The translations under genes and the position numbers were made by a program. This document shows, piece by piece, positions 37,144-46,247 of a DNA stretch of 64,000 bases; position 1 is the first letter of the stretch, and the number at the start of each line of letters is the position of its first letter. Source of the stretch: Bacteroidota bacterium (GTDB taxonomy: Bacteria; Bacteroidota; Bacteroidia; B-17B0; Aurantibacillaceae); contig JADBXZ010000014.1 in assembly GCA_020403265.1 (NCBI GenBank), positions 186,001 to 250,000 of the forward strand, written 5' to 3'. The notes beneath the pieces were generated by a model that worked only from the letters and a program-made list of their open reading frames with translations, was not told the origin of the DNA and searched no databases.

Positions 37144-37884
37144 CTATGCTTTTTTATCCGTTTTTTTACGGTTAAACTTGCGATCTCCTCTATTGTTTCC
37201 GCCTTCGCTATTTTGTTTTTTCTCGCGCAATCCACCACCATTTGGAGTTAAATCACGTTTACCATAAACTTCACCGCGGCAAATCCAAACTTTTACGCCA
37301 ATACGACCGTAAGATGTATGCGCTTCAGCAACAGCATAATCAATATCAGCACGTAATGTATGCAAAGGAGTTCTTCCTTCTTTGTAACCTTCGGTACGTG
37401 CCATTTCTGCGCCACCTAAACGGCCGCTAACTTTAATCTTAATACCTTCAGCTCCTAAACGCATGGTACTTGCCATAGCCATTTTTGCAGCTCTGCGGAA
37501 AGATATACGGCCTTCGATTTGACGTGCAATGCTATCAGCAACTAAACGAGCGTCTAATTCAGGGCGTTTAATCTCAAAAATATTAATTTGAATTTCTTTT
37601 TTAGTTACTTTCTTTAACTCCTCTTTCAATTTATCAACCTCTTTACCACCTTTGCCGATGATAATCCCAGGACGAGCCGTATTAATAGTAACAGTAATTA
37701 CTTTTAGAGTACGTTCAATAACAATTTTAGAAATGCTACCTTTGGCTAAACGAGCTTTTAAATAGGTACGAATTTTATCGTCTTCAACTATTTTTTCAGA
37801 GTAATCGTTACCACCATACCAATTAGAGTCCCATCCTTTGATGATTCCTAATCTAATGCCTATTGGATTTACTTTTTGTCCCAT
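37144..37884 (-). CDS. rpsC: 30S ribosomal protein S3
   Basis: uS3 forms the mRNA entry pore and has helicase-related function. The 246 residues include the KH domain ([20 protein letters not shown]) and the C-terminal domain [20 protein letters not shown]. The last 35 residues (from about 212, [20 protein letters not shown]) form a basic, disordered tail longer than in E. coli, often seen in Bacteroidota. Confidence 0.99.
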   Translation of the reverse strand: MGQKVNPIGIRLGIIKGWDSNWYGGNDYSEKIVEDDKIRTYLKARLAKGSISKIVIERTLKVITVTINTARPGIIIGKGGKEVDKLKEELKKVTKKEIQINIFEIKRPELDARLVADSIARQIEGRISFRRAAKMAMASTMRLGAEGIKIKVSGRLGGAEMARTEGYKEGRTPLHTLRADIDYAVAEAHTSYGRIGVKVWICRGEVYGKRDLTPNGGGLREKKQNSEGGNNRGDRKFNRKKTDKKA

Positions 37885-37893
37885 TTCTTATAA

Positions 37894-38286
37894 TTATTTT
37901 TTTGTATCTAAAACTAAGGTTACATGATTTGAACGTTTACGAATGCGGTATCCACGACCTTGAGGTGCTGTACGCAAACGCTTTTGCATTAGAGCACTAT
38001 CAACAGTGATAGATTTAACAAATAATACACCCTCTTCTGCGCGAGTGTTACTTTTTGCTTCGTAATTGGCAATGGCCGATTTTAATAATTTTTCTAAACG
38101 ACCAGATGCTTCACGAGTATTAAATTTTAATACGTTTAAAGCTTGGTAAGCATCCATTCCTCTTACTAAATCTGCAACCTGACGCATTTTGCGAGGTGAA
38201 GTAGGACAACTATTTAATTTAGCAAAATAAGATGTTTTATTTGCTTCTTTGCGAGCCTCAGCTACTAATCTTTTTCTTTTTCCCAT
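37894..38286 (-). CDS. rplV: 50S ribosomal protein L22
   Basis: uL22 lines the peptide tunnel with its beta hairpin. The 130 residues have a short N-terminal extension, then [40 protein letters not shown], and the hairpin [20 protein letters not shown]. It starts 10 bases after rpsS ends. Confidence 0.99.
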   Translation of the reverse strand: MGKRKRLVAEARKEANKTSYFAKLNSCPTSPRKMRQVADLVRGMDAYQALNVLKFNTREASGRLEKLLKSAIANYEAKSNTRAEEGVLFVKSITVDSALMQKRLRTAPQGRGYRIRKRSNHVTLVLDTKK

Positions 38287-38296
38287 AACTTACTAA

Positions 38297-38566
38297 TTAT
38301 TTTTTGTTATGGCCAGCGTGACCTTTAAATACACGGGTTGGCGCAAACTCTCCTAATTTATGCCCTACCATATTCTCGGTTACATAAACCGGAATAAATT
38401 TTGCACCATTGTGCACAGCAAACGTGTGCCCTACAAACTCTGGTGGAATTGTTGAACGACGAGCCCAAGTCTTAATTGCAGACTTTTTTCCGCTAGCGTT
38501 CATTTTGTCAACCTTACCTGCCAAATTGTGGTCTATGAAAGGTCCTTTTTTTAATGATCTTGCCAT
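38297..38566 (-). CDS. rpsS: 30S ribosomal protein S19
   Basis: uS19 binds the 30S head with S13. The 89 residues open with [20 protein letters not shown] and contain [20 protein letters not shown] and [19 protein letters not shown]. An 86-base gap separates it from rplB. That gap holds GACTAAGCTCAGAGCGACTC, a degenerate relative of the common Bacteroidota intergenic repeat. Confidence 0.99.
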   Translation of the reverse strand: MARSLKKGPFIDHNLAGKVDKMNASGKKSAIKTWARRSTIPPEFVGHTFAVHNGAKFIPVYVTENMVGHKLGEFAPTRVFKGHAGHNKK

Positions 38567-38652
38567 TTATTTTTTGTTTTTGTTTTGAAACTCAATTCCA
38601 TCACTCTTTGACTAAGCTCAGAGCGACTCACTGAACCATTAAACGTTAATTA

Positions 38653-39477
38653 TTATTTTTTTCTTCTTTCGATAATGTGCTTGTTACTTGACTTTTGCTT
38701 GTAGCGGGTTTTTAAGCCTTTAGCTAATAAACCTTTGCGCGAGCGCGGGTGACCACCAGATGCACGTCCTTCACCACCACCCATTGGATGATCGACAGGA
38801 TTCATTGCAACCGGACGTGTACGAGGGCGAACACCTAACCAACGGCTTTTACCAGCTTTTCCAATAACCTCTAGGTTGTGGTCAGGGTTTGAAACCGAGC
38901 CAATAGTCGCTTTACAAGTAATTAAAATCATACGTGTTTCGCCGGAAGGCATACGTAATACTGCATATTTTCCTTCACGTGCAGTTAATTGAGCATATGA
39001 ACCAGCAGAACGAGCCATTGCAGCACCTTGACCAGGACGTAATTCGATATTATGAATTACAGTACCTAATGGGATTTCAGATAAAAATAATGTATTACCT
39101 ACTTCAGGGGCAGCGCCCTTACCGGATACAATTTTTTGTCCTACTTTAATCCCGTGAGGCGCAATAATATATCGTTTTTCACCGTCTTTGTATACAACTA
39201 AAGCGATACGTGCGGTTCTGTTTGGATCGTACTCAACTGTTTTAACTGTCGCTTCGATCCCATCTTTGTCACGTTTAAAATCAATTAAACGAAATGCTTT
39301 CTTGTGACCACCGCCAATATAACGCATGGTCATTTTTCCTGAATTGTTACGACCACCTGAACTCTTAGTAGAAACTACTAAACTCTTTTCAGGTTTACTT
39401 GCTGTGATCTCAGCAAAATCAGCATTAATTTTATATCTTAATGTTGGCGTAAGTGGTCTAAATTTTTTTAATCCCAT
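38653..39477 (-). CDS. rplB: 50S ribosomal protein L2
   Basis: uL2 is needed for subunit association and supports the peptidyl transferase centre. The 274 residues show [40 protein letters not shown], and the highly conserved [20 protein letters not shown], including the histidine (VDHPMGGG) close to the catalytic centre. Length is typical. Confidence 0.99.
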   Translation of the reverse strand: MGLKKFRPLTPTLRYKINADFAEITASKPEKSLVVSTKSSGGRNNSGKMTMRYIGGGHKKAFRLIDFKRDKDGIEATVKTVEYDPNRTARIALVVYKDGEKRYIIAPHGIKVGQKIVSGKGAAPEVGNTLFLSEIPLGTVIHNIELRPGQGAAMARSAGSYAQLTAREGKYAVLRMPSGETRMILITCKATIGSVSNPDHNLEVIGKAGKSRWLGVRPRTRPVAMNPVDHPMGGGEGRASGGHPRSRKGLLAKGLKTRYKQKSSNKHIIERRKK

Positions 39478-39495
39478 TTCTTAATTTTTTTAATG

Positions 39496-39786
39496 TTAGA
39501 TACTTGCGTAAAAATCAATTACTTCGCCTTGCTTTAAAGTTACATAAGCCTTTTTGCTGCGATTTACACGACCAATTGCTAAACCACGAGTTGTGTTGCG
39601 TGTTTTAACTTTTCCAACGTATTGTTGCGTGTTAACACTTTCAACTTTTACATTGTACATGCTTTCTACAGCAGCCTTAATTTCTAACTTATTTGCGCCT
39701 TTATCAACCACAAAGCCATAGCGATTTAATTTTTCGGCTTGAGGTGTCATTTTTTCTGTAATGATCGGCTTAATTAAAATTCCCAT
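39496..39786 (-). CDS. rplW: 50S ribosomal protein L23
   Basis: uL23 is at the tunnel exit and is the main docking site for trigger factor and SRP. The 96 residues show LIKPIITEKMTPQAEKLNRY, FVVDKGANKLEIKAAVESMY and the end KKAYVTLKQGEVIDFYASI. It lies between rplD and rplB with gaps of 12 and 18 bases. Confidence 0.99.
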   Translation of the reverse strand: MGILIKPIITEKMTPQAEKLNRYGFVVDKGANKLEIKAAVESMYNVKVESVNTQQYVGKVKTRNTTRGLAIGRVNRSKKAYVTLKQGEVIDFYASI

Positions 39787-39798
39787 TTTAATGCTTTC

Positions 39799-40428
39799 TT
39801 ATTTATTTAAAATTGTTTCAATTGCTTTAACTGAACTTTCAGCTAAAACTAAACTTTCGGCGTTTAAGATATCGTAGGTATTTAAATCCGATGCAGTTAC
39901 CACCTTTGCGGTTGGTAAATTTCTACTTGATAAATACACATTCTTATTATGAGCACCAACAACAACTAGAGTTTTTTTGCTGTCTAAATTTAAGTTCTTA
40001 ATTAAGTCAACAAAGTTTTTTGTTTTTGGAGCTTCAAAATTGAAATCTTCTAAAACCGTGATAGCATTGTCTTTTGCTTTGTAAGATAAAGCAGAAATAC
40101 GAGCTAATGTTTTTACCTTTTTATTAATTTTAAATGAATAATCACGAGGCTTTGGACCAAATACGCGACCACCACCAATAAATAAAGGTGACTTCATTGA
40201 ACCTGCACGAGCGCCACCCGTACCTTTTTGGCGTTTTAATTTTTTTGTGGTACGTGCAATCTCAGCACGTTCTTTTGATTTATGAGTACCCTGACGTTGA
40301 TTTGCTAAGAACTGTTTAACATCAAGATAAATACAATGATCGTTTGGTTCAACCGAATAAATAGCGTCAACTAAGTCAACTTTTTTGGTTGTTTTTTTCC
40401 CACTTATGTTTAATACTTCTACTTGCAT
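39799..40428 (-). CDS. rplD: 50S ribosomal protein L4
   Basis: uL4 lines the peptide tunnel and, in E. coli, represses the S10 operon. The 209 residues show the conserved tunnel loop ([20 protein letters not shown], about 69-88) followed by [19 protein letters not shown]. It starts 2 bases after rplC, so translation is probably coupled. Confidence 0.99.
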   Translation of the reverse strand: MQVEVLNISGKKTTKKVDLVDAIYSVEPNDHCIYLDVKQFLANQRQGTHKSKERAEIARTTKKLKRQKGTGGARAGSMKSPLFIGGGRVFGPKPRDYSFKINKKVKTLARISALSYKAKDNAITVLEDFNFEAPKTKNFVDLIKNLNLDSKKTLVVVGAHNKNVYLSSRNLPTAKVVTASDLNTYDILNAESLVLAESSVKAIETILNK

Positions 40429-40430
40429 GA

Positions 40431-41054
40431 CTATTTTTCTATTACAACGTAAGACCCTTTAGCACCCGGAACAGAACCTTTAATTAAGATTACATTTTTC
40501 TCAGGCATTACTTTAACTATTTGTAGGTTTTGGATTTTTTTACGATTTCCACCTGTCCTACCTGCCATTCTCATACCAGGCATTACACGAGCCGGATCTG
40601 AAGATGCACCTAACGAACCAGGAGCTCTTTCACGATCGTGCTGACCGTGAGATTTATTAGCGTGACCAACACCACTAAATCCGTGACGTTTTACAACACC
40701 TTGAAAACCTTTACCTTTTGATGTTCCAATTACATCCACAAAATCACCTTCGGCAAACAATTCCACCGTTATGGTGTCGCCTAAATTTTTTGCTTCTTCA
40801 AAATGACGAAACTCAACTACTTTGCGTTTAGGCGTTGTTTTTGCCTTTTCAAAGTGTACTTTCATAGCATTTGATGTGTGTTTTTCTTTTTTCTCATCAA
40901 ACGACAACTGAAGTGCAGAGTAACCGTCTTTTTCATTGGTTTTTACTTGCGTCACAACACAAGGACCTGCTTCAATAACTGTGCATGGTAAATACTTACC
41001 ATTGGCATCGAAGAAGCTAGTCATTCCGATTTTTTTACCAATTATTCCTGACAT
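40431..41054 (-). CDS. rplC: 50S ribosomal protein L3
   Basis: uL3 starts 50S assembly and reaches the peptidyl transferase centre. The 207 residues show [20 protein letters not shown], the block [20 protein letters not shown] and the loop [20 protein letters not shown], with the glutamine of GHANKSHGQ that is methylated in some bacteria. An 85-base gap separates it from rpsJ; no promoter was recognised there. Confidence 0.99.
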   Translation of the reverse strand: MSGIIGKKIGMTSFFDANGKYLPCTVIEAGPCVVTQVKTNEKDGYSALQLSFDEKKEKHTSNAMKVHFEKAKTTPKRKVVEFRHFEEAKNLGDTITVELFAEGDFVDVIGTSKGKGFQGVVKRHGFSGVGHANKSHGQHDRERAPGSLGASSDPARVMPGMRMAGRTGGNRKKIQNLQIVKVMPEKNVILIKGSVPGAKGSYVVIEK

Positions 41055-41139
41055 TTTATTTTTTGTTTATTAATTTATTTTATTAACTGTTTTATTTAGC
41101 CTACTAACTGCTATTAAATAACAATTTTCCAGGGGAGGA

Positions 41140-41445
41140 TTAAACCTTAATCTCTACCTCAACTCCACTAGGTAATTCTAACTTCATTAAAGCATCTACA
41201 GTTTTTGAAGAAGAACTATAAATGTCTAACAAACGCTTATAAGAACTTAATTGGAACTGATCACGTGCTTTTTTGTTAACGTGTGGTGATTTCAACACAG
41301 TAAAATATCTTTGATTTGTAGGTAAAGGAATTGGTCCGTTTACCACAGCACCTGTTGCTTTTACTGTTTTTACGATTTTCTCGGCAGACTTGTCAACCAA
41401 GTTGTAATCGTAAGATTTTAGTTTAATTCTGATTCTTTGGCTCAT
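41140..41445 (-). CDS. rpsJ: 30S ribosomal protein S10
   Basis: uS10 is a 30S head protein and also a partner of NusB/NusG in antitermination. The 101 residues show [40 protein letters not shown], and [20 protein letters not shown]. It is 30 bases after fusA; in this genome fusA runs straight into the S10 operon and no tuf gene lies between. Confidence 0.99.
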   Translation of the reverse strand: MSQRIRIKLKSYDYNLVDKSAEKIVKTVKATGAVVNGPIPLPTNQRYFTVLKSPHVNKKARDQFQLSSYKRLLDIYSSSSKTVDALMKLELPSGVEVEIKV

Positions 41446-41475
41446 ATAAAGAACGTTTTATTTTTATATTATTAA

Positions 41476-43593
41476 TTATGCGTTTTCAGTTTTTTTACCT
41501 TTTGCTTTTGCAATAACATCTTGTGCAATGTTATTAGGAGCTTCAGCGTAATGACTAAATTCCATTGTAGAAGTTGCACGACCTGAAGTTAAAGTACGTA
41601 ATTGTGTTACATAACCAAACATTTCAGATAATGGAACTTTAGCTTTAATTACCTGTGCAGTTCCTTTGCTATCCATCCCTTCAATCTGACCACGACGACG
41701 GTTTAAGTCACCAACTACGTCACCCATATTTTGTTCAGGTGTTAATACCTCAACTTTCATGATTGGTTCTAATAATGCAGGTTTACAACTAGGCAGAGAC
41801 TCACGGAAAGCTGTGCGAGCACAAACTTCGAAAGACAATGCATCAGAGTCAACTGCGTGGTAAGAACCATCAGTTAAAACAACCTTCATTCCTACTAGAG
41901 GATATCCGGCTAAAACACCATTATTCATTGAGTTACGGAAACCTTTCTCAACTGCAGGGATAAATTCACGAGGAATGTTACCACCTGTAATTTCATTTAC
42001 AAACTGAAATGGATCTTTATTAATATCCCATTCTGCATCAACTGGTCCAACAGTAAAACGTATATCAGCGAATTTACCACGACCACCAGATTGTTTTTTG
42101 TAAACCTCACGGTGAGAGAAAGTACTGGTAATTGACTCTTTATAAGCTACCTGAGGAGCACCTTGGTTAACCTCAACTTTAAATTCACGTTTTAAACGAT
42201 CTACGATAATCTCTAAATGTAACTCGCCCATACCAGAGATAATGGTTTGTCCAGAATCTTCATCAGTATTAACACGGAAAGTTGGATCCTCCTCAGCTAA
42301 TTTGCCTAAACCAACACCTAAACGATCTAAATCACCTTGTGTTTTTGGTTCAATAGCGATACCAATTACTGGCTCAGGGAATTGCATAGCCTCTAACACA
42401 ATTGGGTTTTTCTCATCGCACAATGTATCACCGGTACGAATATCTTTAAAGCCCACGGCAGCACCAATATCTCCAGCCTCAATGAATTCGATTGGATTTT
42501 GCTTATTAGCATGCATCTGGAAAATACGTGAAATACGCTCCTTATTACCAGAACGAGTATTTAACACATAAGAACCAGCATCTAAACGGCCAGAATAGGC
42601 ACGGAAGAAACACAAACGACCAACAAATGGATCGGTTGCAATTTTAAATGCCAAAGCAGTAAATGGATCTTTTGCATCCGGTTTACGAATAACTTCAGCA
42701 CCAGTGTCAGGGTTAGTACCTTTAATCACGTCTTTATCTAACGGACAAGGCATTAATTCCATAACTAAATCTAGCATGGTTTGAACACCTTTATTTTTGA
42801 AAGATGAACCACAAACCATAGGTACAATTTTATTGGCGATACAAGCCTTACGCAATGCAGCAAGTACTTCAGCTTCTGTAATTGTTTCAGGAGCATCGAA
42901 AAACTTTTCCATAATCTGGTCATCAAACTCAGAAACAGATTCGAATAATTTTTCTCTCCATTCGGCAACTTCAGCAACCATATCAGCAGGGATTGGAACT
43001 TCAGTGAATGTCATTCCTTTGTCTGCTTCATTCCATACAATACCTCTGTTATTAATTAAATCAACAACACCTTCAAAATTTTCTTCAGCACCAATTGGTA
43101 ATTGCAATGGAACAGCGTTACCGCCTAATATTTCTCTAACTTGTTTAACAACAGCTAAGAAATCAGAACCTTGACGGTCCATTTTGTTAACGAATCCAAT
43201 ACGAGAAACGCCATAGTTATCAGCCAAGCGCCAGTTAGTTTCTGATTGAGGCTCAACACCATCAACAGCAGAAAATAAGAACACTAAACCGTCTAATACA
43301 CGAAGTGAACGATTTACTTCAACAGTAAAATCAACGTGACCCGGAGTATCAATGATATTAATTTTGTATTTGTTACCACGGTAGTTCCAGTGACAAGTAG
43401 TAGCAGCAGAGGTAATGGTAATACCACGCTCTTGCTCCTGTGCCATCCAGTCCATTGTAGCTGCACCTTCATGCACCTCACCAATTTTGTGATTTACACC
43501 TGTATAATATAAAATACGCTCAGTAGTTGTAGTTTTACCGGCGTCGATGTGGGCTGCAATCCCAATATTTCTTGTATAACGTAAGTCGCTCAT
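41476..43593 (-). CDS. fusA: Elongation factor G
   Basis: EF-G drives translocation of tRNA and mRNA by GTP hydrolysis. The 705 residues carry the G1 motif [10 protein letters not shown] (about 14-23), G2 at [11 protein letters not shown]3 DTPGHVDF and G4 NKMD, followed by domains II-V (for example [20 protein letters not shown] and the domain IV block [20 protein letters not shown]). Length and sequence fit the canonical single EF-G. It lies between rpsG and rpsJ. Confidence 0.99.
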   Translation of the reverse strand: MSDLRYTRNIGIAAHIDAGKTTTTERILYYTGVNHKIGEVHEGAATMDWMAQEQERGITITSAATTCHWNYRGNKYKINIIDTPGHVDFTVEVNRSLRVLDGLVFLFSAVDGVEPQSETNWRLADNYGVSRIGFVNKMDRQGSDFLAVVKQVREILGGNAVPLQLPIGAEENFEGVVDLINNRGIVWNEADKGMTFTEVPIPADMVAEVAEWREKLFESVSEFDDQIMEKFFDAPETITEAEVLAALRKACIANKIVPMVCGSSFKNKGVQTMLDLVMELMPCPLDKDVIKGTNPDTGAEVIRKPDAKDPFTALAFKIATDPFVGRLCFFRAYSGRLDAGSYVLNTRSGNKERISRIFQMHANKQNPIEFIEAGDIGAAVGFKDIRTGDTLCDEKNPIVLEAMQFPEPVIGIAIEPKTQGDLDRLGVGLGKLAEEDPTFRVNTDEDSGQTIISGMGELHLEIIVDRLKREFKVEVNQGAPQVAYKESITSTFSHREVYKKQSGGRGKFADIRFTVGPVDAEWDINKDPFQFVNEITGGNIPREFIPAVEKGFRNSMNNGVLAGYPLVGMKVVLTDGSYHAVDSDALSFEVCARTAFRESLPSCKPALLEPIMKVEVLTPEQNMGDVVGDLNRRRGQIEGMDSKGTAQVIKAKVPLSEMFGYVTQLRTLTSGRATSTMEFSHYAEAPNNIAQDVIAKAKGKKTENA

Positions 43594-43612
43594 TTTAAAT
43601 TCTTATAAACTA

Positions 43613-44080
43613 TTAAACACGGAAATGCGAGAATGCTTTATTAGCTTCAGCCATTTTGTGAACATCTTCTTTCTTTTTGAATGCAGCACCTTCTTCTTTT
43701 GAAGCGGCAACGATTTCAGCAGCTAACTTTTGAGCCATTGATTTTTCATTACGTTTGCGTGCATATCCAATCAACCATTTCATGGCCATTGAAATTTTTC
43801 TATCAGGACGAATTTCAGTAGGAATTTGGAAAGTTGCTCCACCCACACGACGTGAGCGAACTTCAACCTGAGGCGTTACATTTGCCAATGCTTTTTTCCA
43901 AACTTCTAAACCATCTTCATTGGTGCGTTTTGCCACTGTGGCAATAGCATCATGAAATATTACCGAAGCGGTATTTTTCTTACCGTCATACATTAAATTA
44001 TTTAAAAAACGTGTTACCATTACATCGTTGTAAACGGGATCAGGTAATAAAATGTGTTTTTTTGCTCTAGCTTTTCTCAT
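43613..44080 (-). CDS. rpsG: 30S ribosomal protein S7
   Basis: uS7 nucleates assembly of the 30S head and contacts E-site tRNA. The 155 residues show [40 protein letters not shown] and the end [20 protein letters not shown]. It follows rpsL by 16 bases in the str operon order. Confidence 0.99.
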   Translation of the reverse strand: MRKARAKKHILLPDPVYNDVMVTRFLNNLMYDGKKNTASVIFHDAIATVAKRTNEDGLEVWKKALANVTPQVEVRSRRVGGATFQIPTEIRPDRKISMAMKWLIGYARKRNEKSMAQKLAAEIVAASKEEGAAFKKKEDVHKMAEANKAFSHFRV

Positions 44081-44096
44081 TGTATAATCTTTTTAA

Positions 44097-44501
44097 TTAT
44101 TTTTTCTTTGCAGGAGCTGCAGCAGCACCTGGCTTAGGACGCTTAGAACCGTATTTTGAACGTTGTTGTTTACGACCTTCAACGCCGGCTGTATCTAAAC
44201 TACCGCGCACAATATGATAACGTACTCCCGGTAAATCTTTAACACGACCACCACGTACCAAAACGATACTATGCTCTTGTAAATTATGACCTTCACCTGG
44301 GATGTAAGCAATTACCTCTTGCTTATTGGTTAAACGAACCTTAGCTACTTTGCGCATTGCTGAGTTAGGTTTTTTAGGGGTTGTTGTGTACACTTTTGTA
44401 CAAACACCACGGCGTTGTGGACATGAATCCAAAGCGGCCGATTTGCTCTTGTTAGTCGGTTTAACACGACCTTTTCTTACTAATTGCGATATTGTAGGCA
44501 T
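44097..44501 (-). CDS. rpsL: 30S ribosomal protein S12
   Basis: uS12 controls decoding fidelity at the A site. The 134 residues show [40 protein letters not shown] and [20 protein letters not shown]. Lysines at the two positions classically mutated in streptomycin resistance (TTPKKPNSA and GGRVKDLPG) are wild type. It is the first gene of the 17.5-kb ribosomal supercluster. Confidence 0.99.
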   Translation of the reverse strand: MPTISQLVRKGRVKPTNKSKSAALDSCPQRRGVCTKVYTTTPKKPNSAMRKVAKVRLTNKQEVIAYIPGEGHNLQEHSIVLVRGGRVKDLPGVRYHIVRGSLDTAGVEGRKQQRSKYGSKRPKPGAAAAPAKKK

Positions 44502-44563
44502 TTTATATCCTCTGTATTACTTGATTTTACTAGTGTTTTAACATTTTCCTTTTTAAGGGACGG

Positions 44564-44571
44564 CAAAGATA
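44564..44571 (-). promoter_or_regulatory. -7 element of the rpsL/ribosomal operon
   Basis: TATCTTTG on the minus strand (44571-44564) matches TAnnTTTG exactly and lies 62 bases before the rpsL ATG. No TTG is seen 19-21 bases further upstream, so the -33 half is weak or different. It is the only good candidate in the 231-base gap between rpsT and rpsL. Confidence 0.5.
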
Positions 44572-44683
44572 GAAAAATATTTTTAATTCCCTGCATTTTT
44601 GTTGCACTTTTTTTAGCTTTTGTAGATTTTTTTTCAGATTTGGGCGAATTTTTATATGAGTCGGCTAAATTTTGTACAAAAAT

Positions 44684-44709
44684 AAAAAAGCAACCCAAGA
44701 GGATTGCTT
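44684..44709 (-). terminator. Terminator of rpsT
   Basis: On the minus strand AAGCAATCC (44709-44701), loop TCTT and GGGTTGCTT (44696-44688) form a 9-bp stem with one G-T pair, followed by a run of T. It begins 23 bases past the rpsT stop and separates it from the downstream rpsL promoter. Confidence 0.9.
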
Positions 44710-44732
44710 CTTTCAAATTTATTTAATGAGAA

Positions 44733-44987
44733 TTATTTTAAAGTCGCCACTTTCTTTGCTAAACTTGATTTTAAGTTAGCAGCCTTATTTTTATGAATAA
44801 CTGTTTTTTTAGCTAACTTATCTAACATACTTTCTACTTTTGGTAATAAAGCTGTAGCTTCTTTCTTATTAGTAGATGTGCGTAAAGCCTTAACCGCATT
44901 ACGGGTAGTTTTAGCATAGTAGCGATTTTCAACACGTTTAGCGTCGTTTGAACGAATACGTTTTATAGCTGATTTATGGTTTGCCAT
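44733..44987 (-). CDS. rpsT: 30S ribosomal protein S20
   Basis: bS20 is a helical protein binding the 5' and 3' minor domains of 16S rRNA. The 84 residues show [20 protein letters not shown], then [20 protein letters not shown] and the end [20 protein letters not shown], typical of the family. It has its own promoter (45023-45052) and terminator (44684-44709), so it is a monocistronic unit just upstream of the ribosomal supercluster. Confidence 0.98.
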   Translation of the reverse strand: MANHKSAIKRIRSNDAKRVENRYYAKTTRNAVKALRTSTNKKEATALLPKVESMLDKLAKKTVIHKNKAANLKSSLAKKVATLK

Positions 44988-45022
44988 TTTACTTGGTATT
45001 AAATTTTTATTTTTTGGGACTG

Positions 45023-45052
45023 CAAATATACAATATTTTTCTTATTTGCAAA
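45023..45052 (-). promoter_or_regulatory. Promoter of rpsT
   Basis: On the minus strand TTTG (45052-45049), an 18-base spacer and TATATTTG (45030-45023) match the Bacteroidota consensus well; the spacer is one base short of the usual range. The leader to the ATG at 44987 is about 30 bases. Confidence 0.65.
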
Positions 45053-45100
45053 TGTTTATAACTAAAATAATTAATTTTTTCTAAAGGCACGGTTTAATCC

Positions 45101-45108
45101 TATTTTTG
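45101..45108 (+). promoter_or_regulatory. -7 element very close to the 45113 start
   Basis: TATTTTTG matches TAnnTTTG exactly and ends only 4 bases before the ATG at 45113, with T-rich sequence about 20 bases upstream. If it is used, the mRNA would be leaderless or nearly so. Confidence 0.4.
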
Positions 45109-45112
45109 AAAC

Positions 45113-46207
45113 ATGCGTTTTTTGCAATTTATTATAACAATTATAATCGCAACTGTTGCAACAAAGGCCCAAACAGCCGCAAAAGCCGTTATTGAAAAAA
45201 ACTTAATACCTAATGGCAGTTTTGAAAACTATCGCAAAAAAAGCGGATCAATAAGAAATGCTATACCCTGGAAAGAAATTGCAAGTGTAGATTTTTATCA
45301 AAAACCGCTAGATAACGACACTACATTGGATAAAGGTGCTTCAGAAGGCTATTGTTATGCTGGAATTCGTTTTCAAAAGCGTTACAAAGAGTATTTACAG
45401 GTCAAATTAGTTGAATCACTGCATAGAGGTACTGTTTATGAGTTTAGCATGAAGGTCAAGCTCGCCTTTTGGAGTAATGCAGTTCTTAAATCGATGGGTG
45501 TTTTATTTACCAAGGCAGGCTACACAAAGCAAGCAGACGCAGCTAAAGCTAACATGATTGATTCCTTAAATAAAAAATCAGGAATTTTCAAAGCTCATCA
45601 ATGGTTTACCATCCATGGATTTTACAAAGCCGATGGCGGTGAAAAATTTATAACCATTGGGAATTTTGCACCGAAAGTTAAACAAGATATGATGCGAATG
45701 AACTTGTTTAAGTTGGGTTTTAAAGAGAGTTACTATTTTATTGATGATGTCAAACTTGTTAAATTTAAAGGTACAGAGGAACAAGTTGAAGTTGAAATTG
45801 TTGGTCCAAACTTGAGAGATAGGTCAACGGATAGCGTGTTTGTTGTGAAAAACGACATTAAAGTTGGTGACAAAATAACCTTAAACAATATATTTTTTGA
45901 AAATGGCAAATATTACTTACTGCCTGAATCATATCAAGAATTAAACAAACTAGCCAATTATTTAATTAAAAACCCAAATTTAATAATACAAATTAACGGA
46001 CACAGCGATAACAGCGGGCTTAAATATAAAAACTTAAAAATTAGCGAACTAAGAGCTCGCGAAGTTTTTGAATATCTTATAACCAAGGGGGTTCAGAATA
46101 AGCTCCTTTTTAAAGGCTTTGGGAGCAGTATGCCTGTTGCAAGTAATGACACTGATGATGGCAAAGCTAAAAACAGACGTGTTGAATTTGAGATTATAAA
46201 AAACTAA
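45113..46207 (+). CDS. OmpA family protein with N-terminal carbohydrate-binding-like domain
   Basis: The 364 residues have a signal peptide (1-19, TIIIATVATKAQ), a jelly-roll-like domain (about 30-220, NLIPNGSFENYRKKSG to ESYYFIDDVKLVKF) and a C-terminal OmpA domain (about 255-364, NNIFFENGKYYLLPESYQEL). The OmpA part keeps the peptidoglycan-binding aspartate (NGHSDNSG) and arginine (LRAREVFEYL), so it probably holds the outer membrane to the wall. It is convergent with the type B cargo gene. The PorE-like gene further on shares the same C-terminal domain, but no direct functional link is shown. Confidence 0.85.
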   Translation: MRFLQFIITIIIATVATKAQTAAKAVIEKNLIPNGSFENYRKKSGSIRNAIPWKEIASVDFYQKPLDNDTTLDKGASEGYCYAGIRFQKRYKEYLQVKLVESLHRGTVYEFSMKVKLAFWSNAVLKSMGVLFTKAGYTKQADAAKANMIDSLNKKSGIFKAHQWFTIHGFYKADGGEKFITIGNFAPKVKQDMMRMNLFKLGFKESYYFIDDVKLVKFKGTEEQVEVEIVGPNLRDRSTDSVFVVKNDIKVGDKITLNNIFFENGKYYLLPESYQELNKLANYLIKNPNLIIQINGHSDNSGLKYKNLKISELRAREVFEYLITKGVQNKLLFKGFGSSMPVASNDTDDGKAKNRRVEFEIIKN

Positions 46208-46209
46208 AA

Positions 46210-46229
46210 CGCACCTCTTTTGAAGTGCG
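46210..46229 (-). terminator. Terminator of the 46248-49583 cargo gene
   Basis: On the minus strand CGCACTTC (46229-46222), loop AAAA and GAGGTGCG (46217-46210) form an 8-bp stem with one mismatch, followed by GTTTTAGTTTTTT. It lies just past the stop at 46248 and almost touches the stop of the convergent OmpA gene, for which the T run is missing. Confidence 0.6.
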
Positions 46230-46247
46230 CTTCAGTAAATTAATTTT

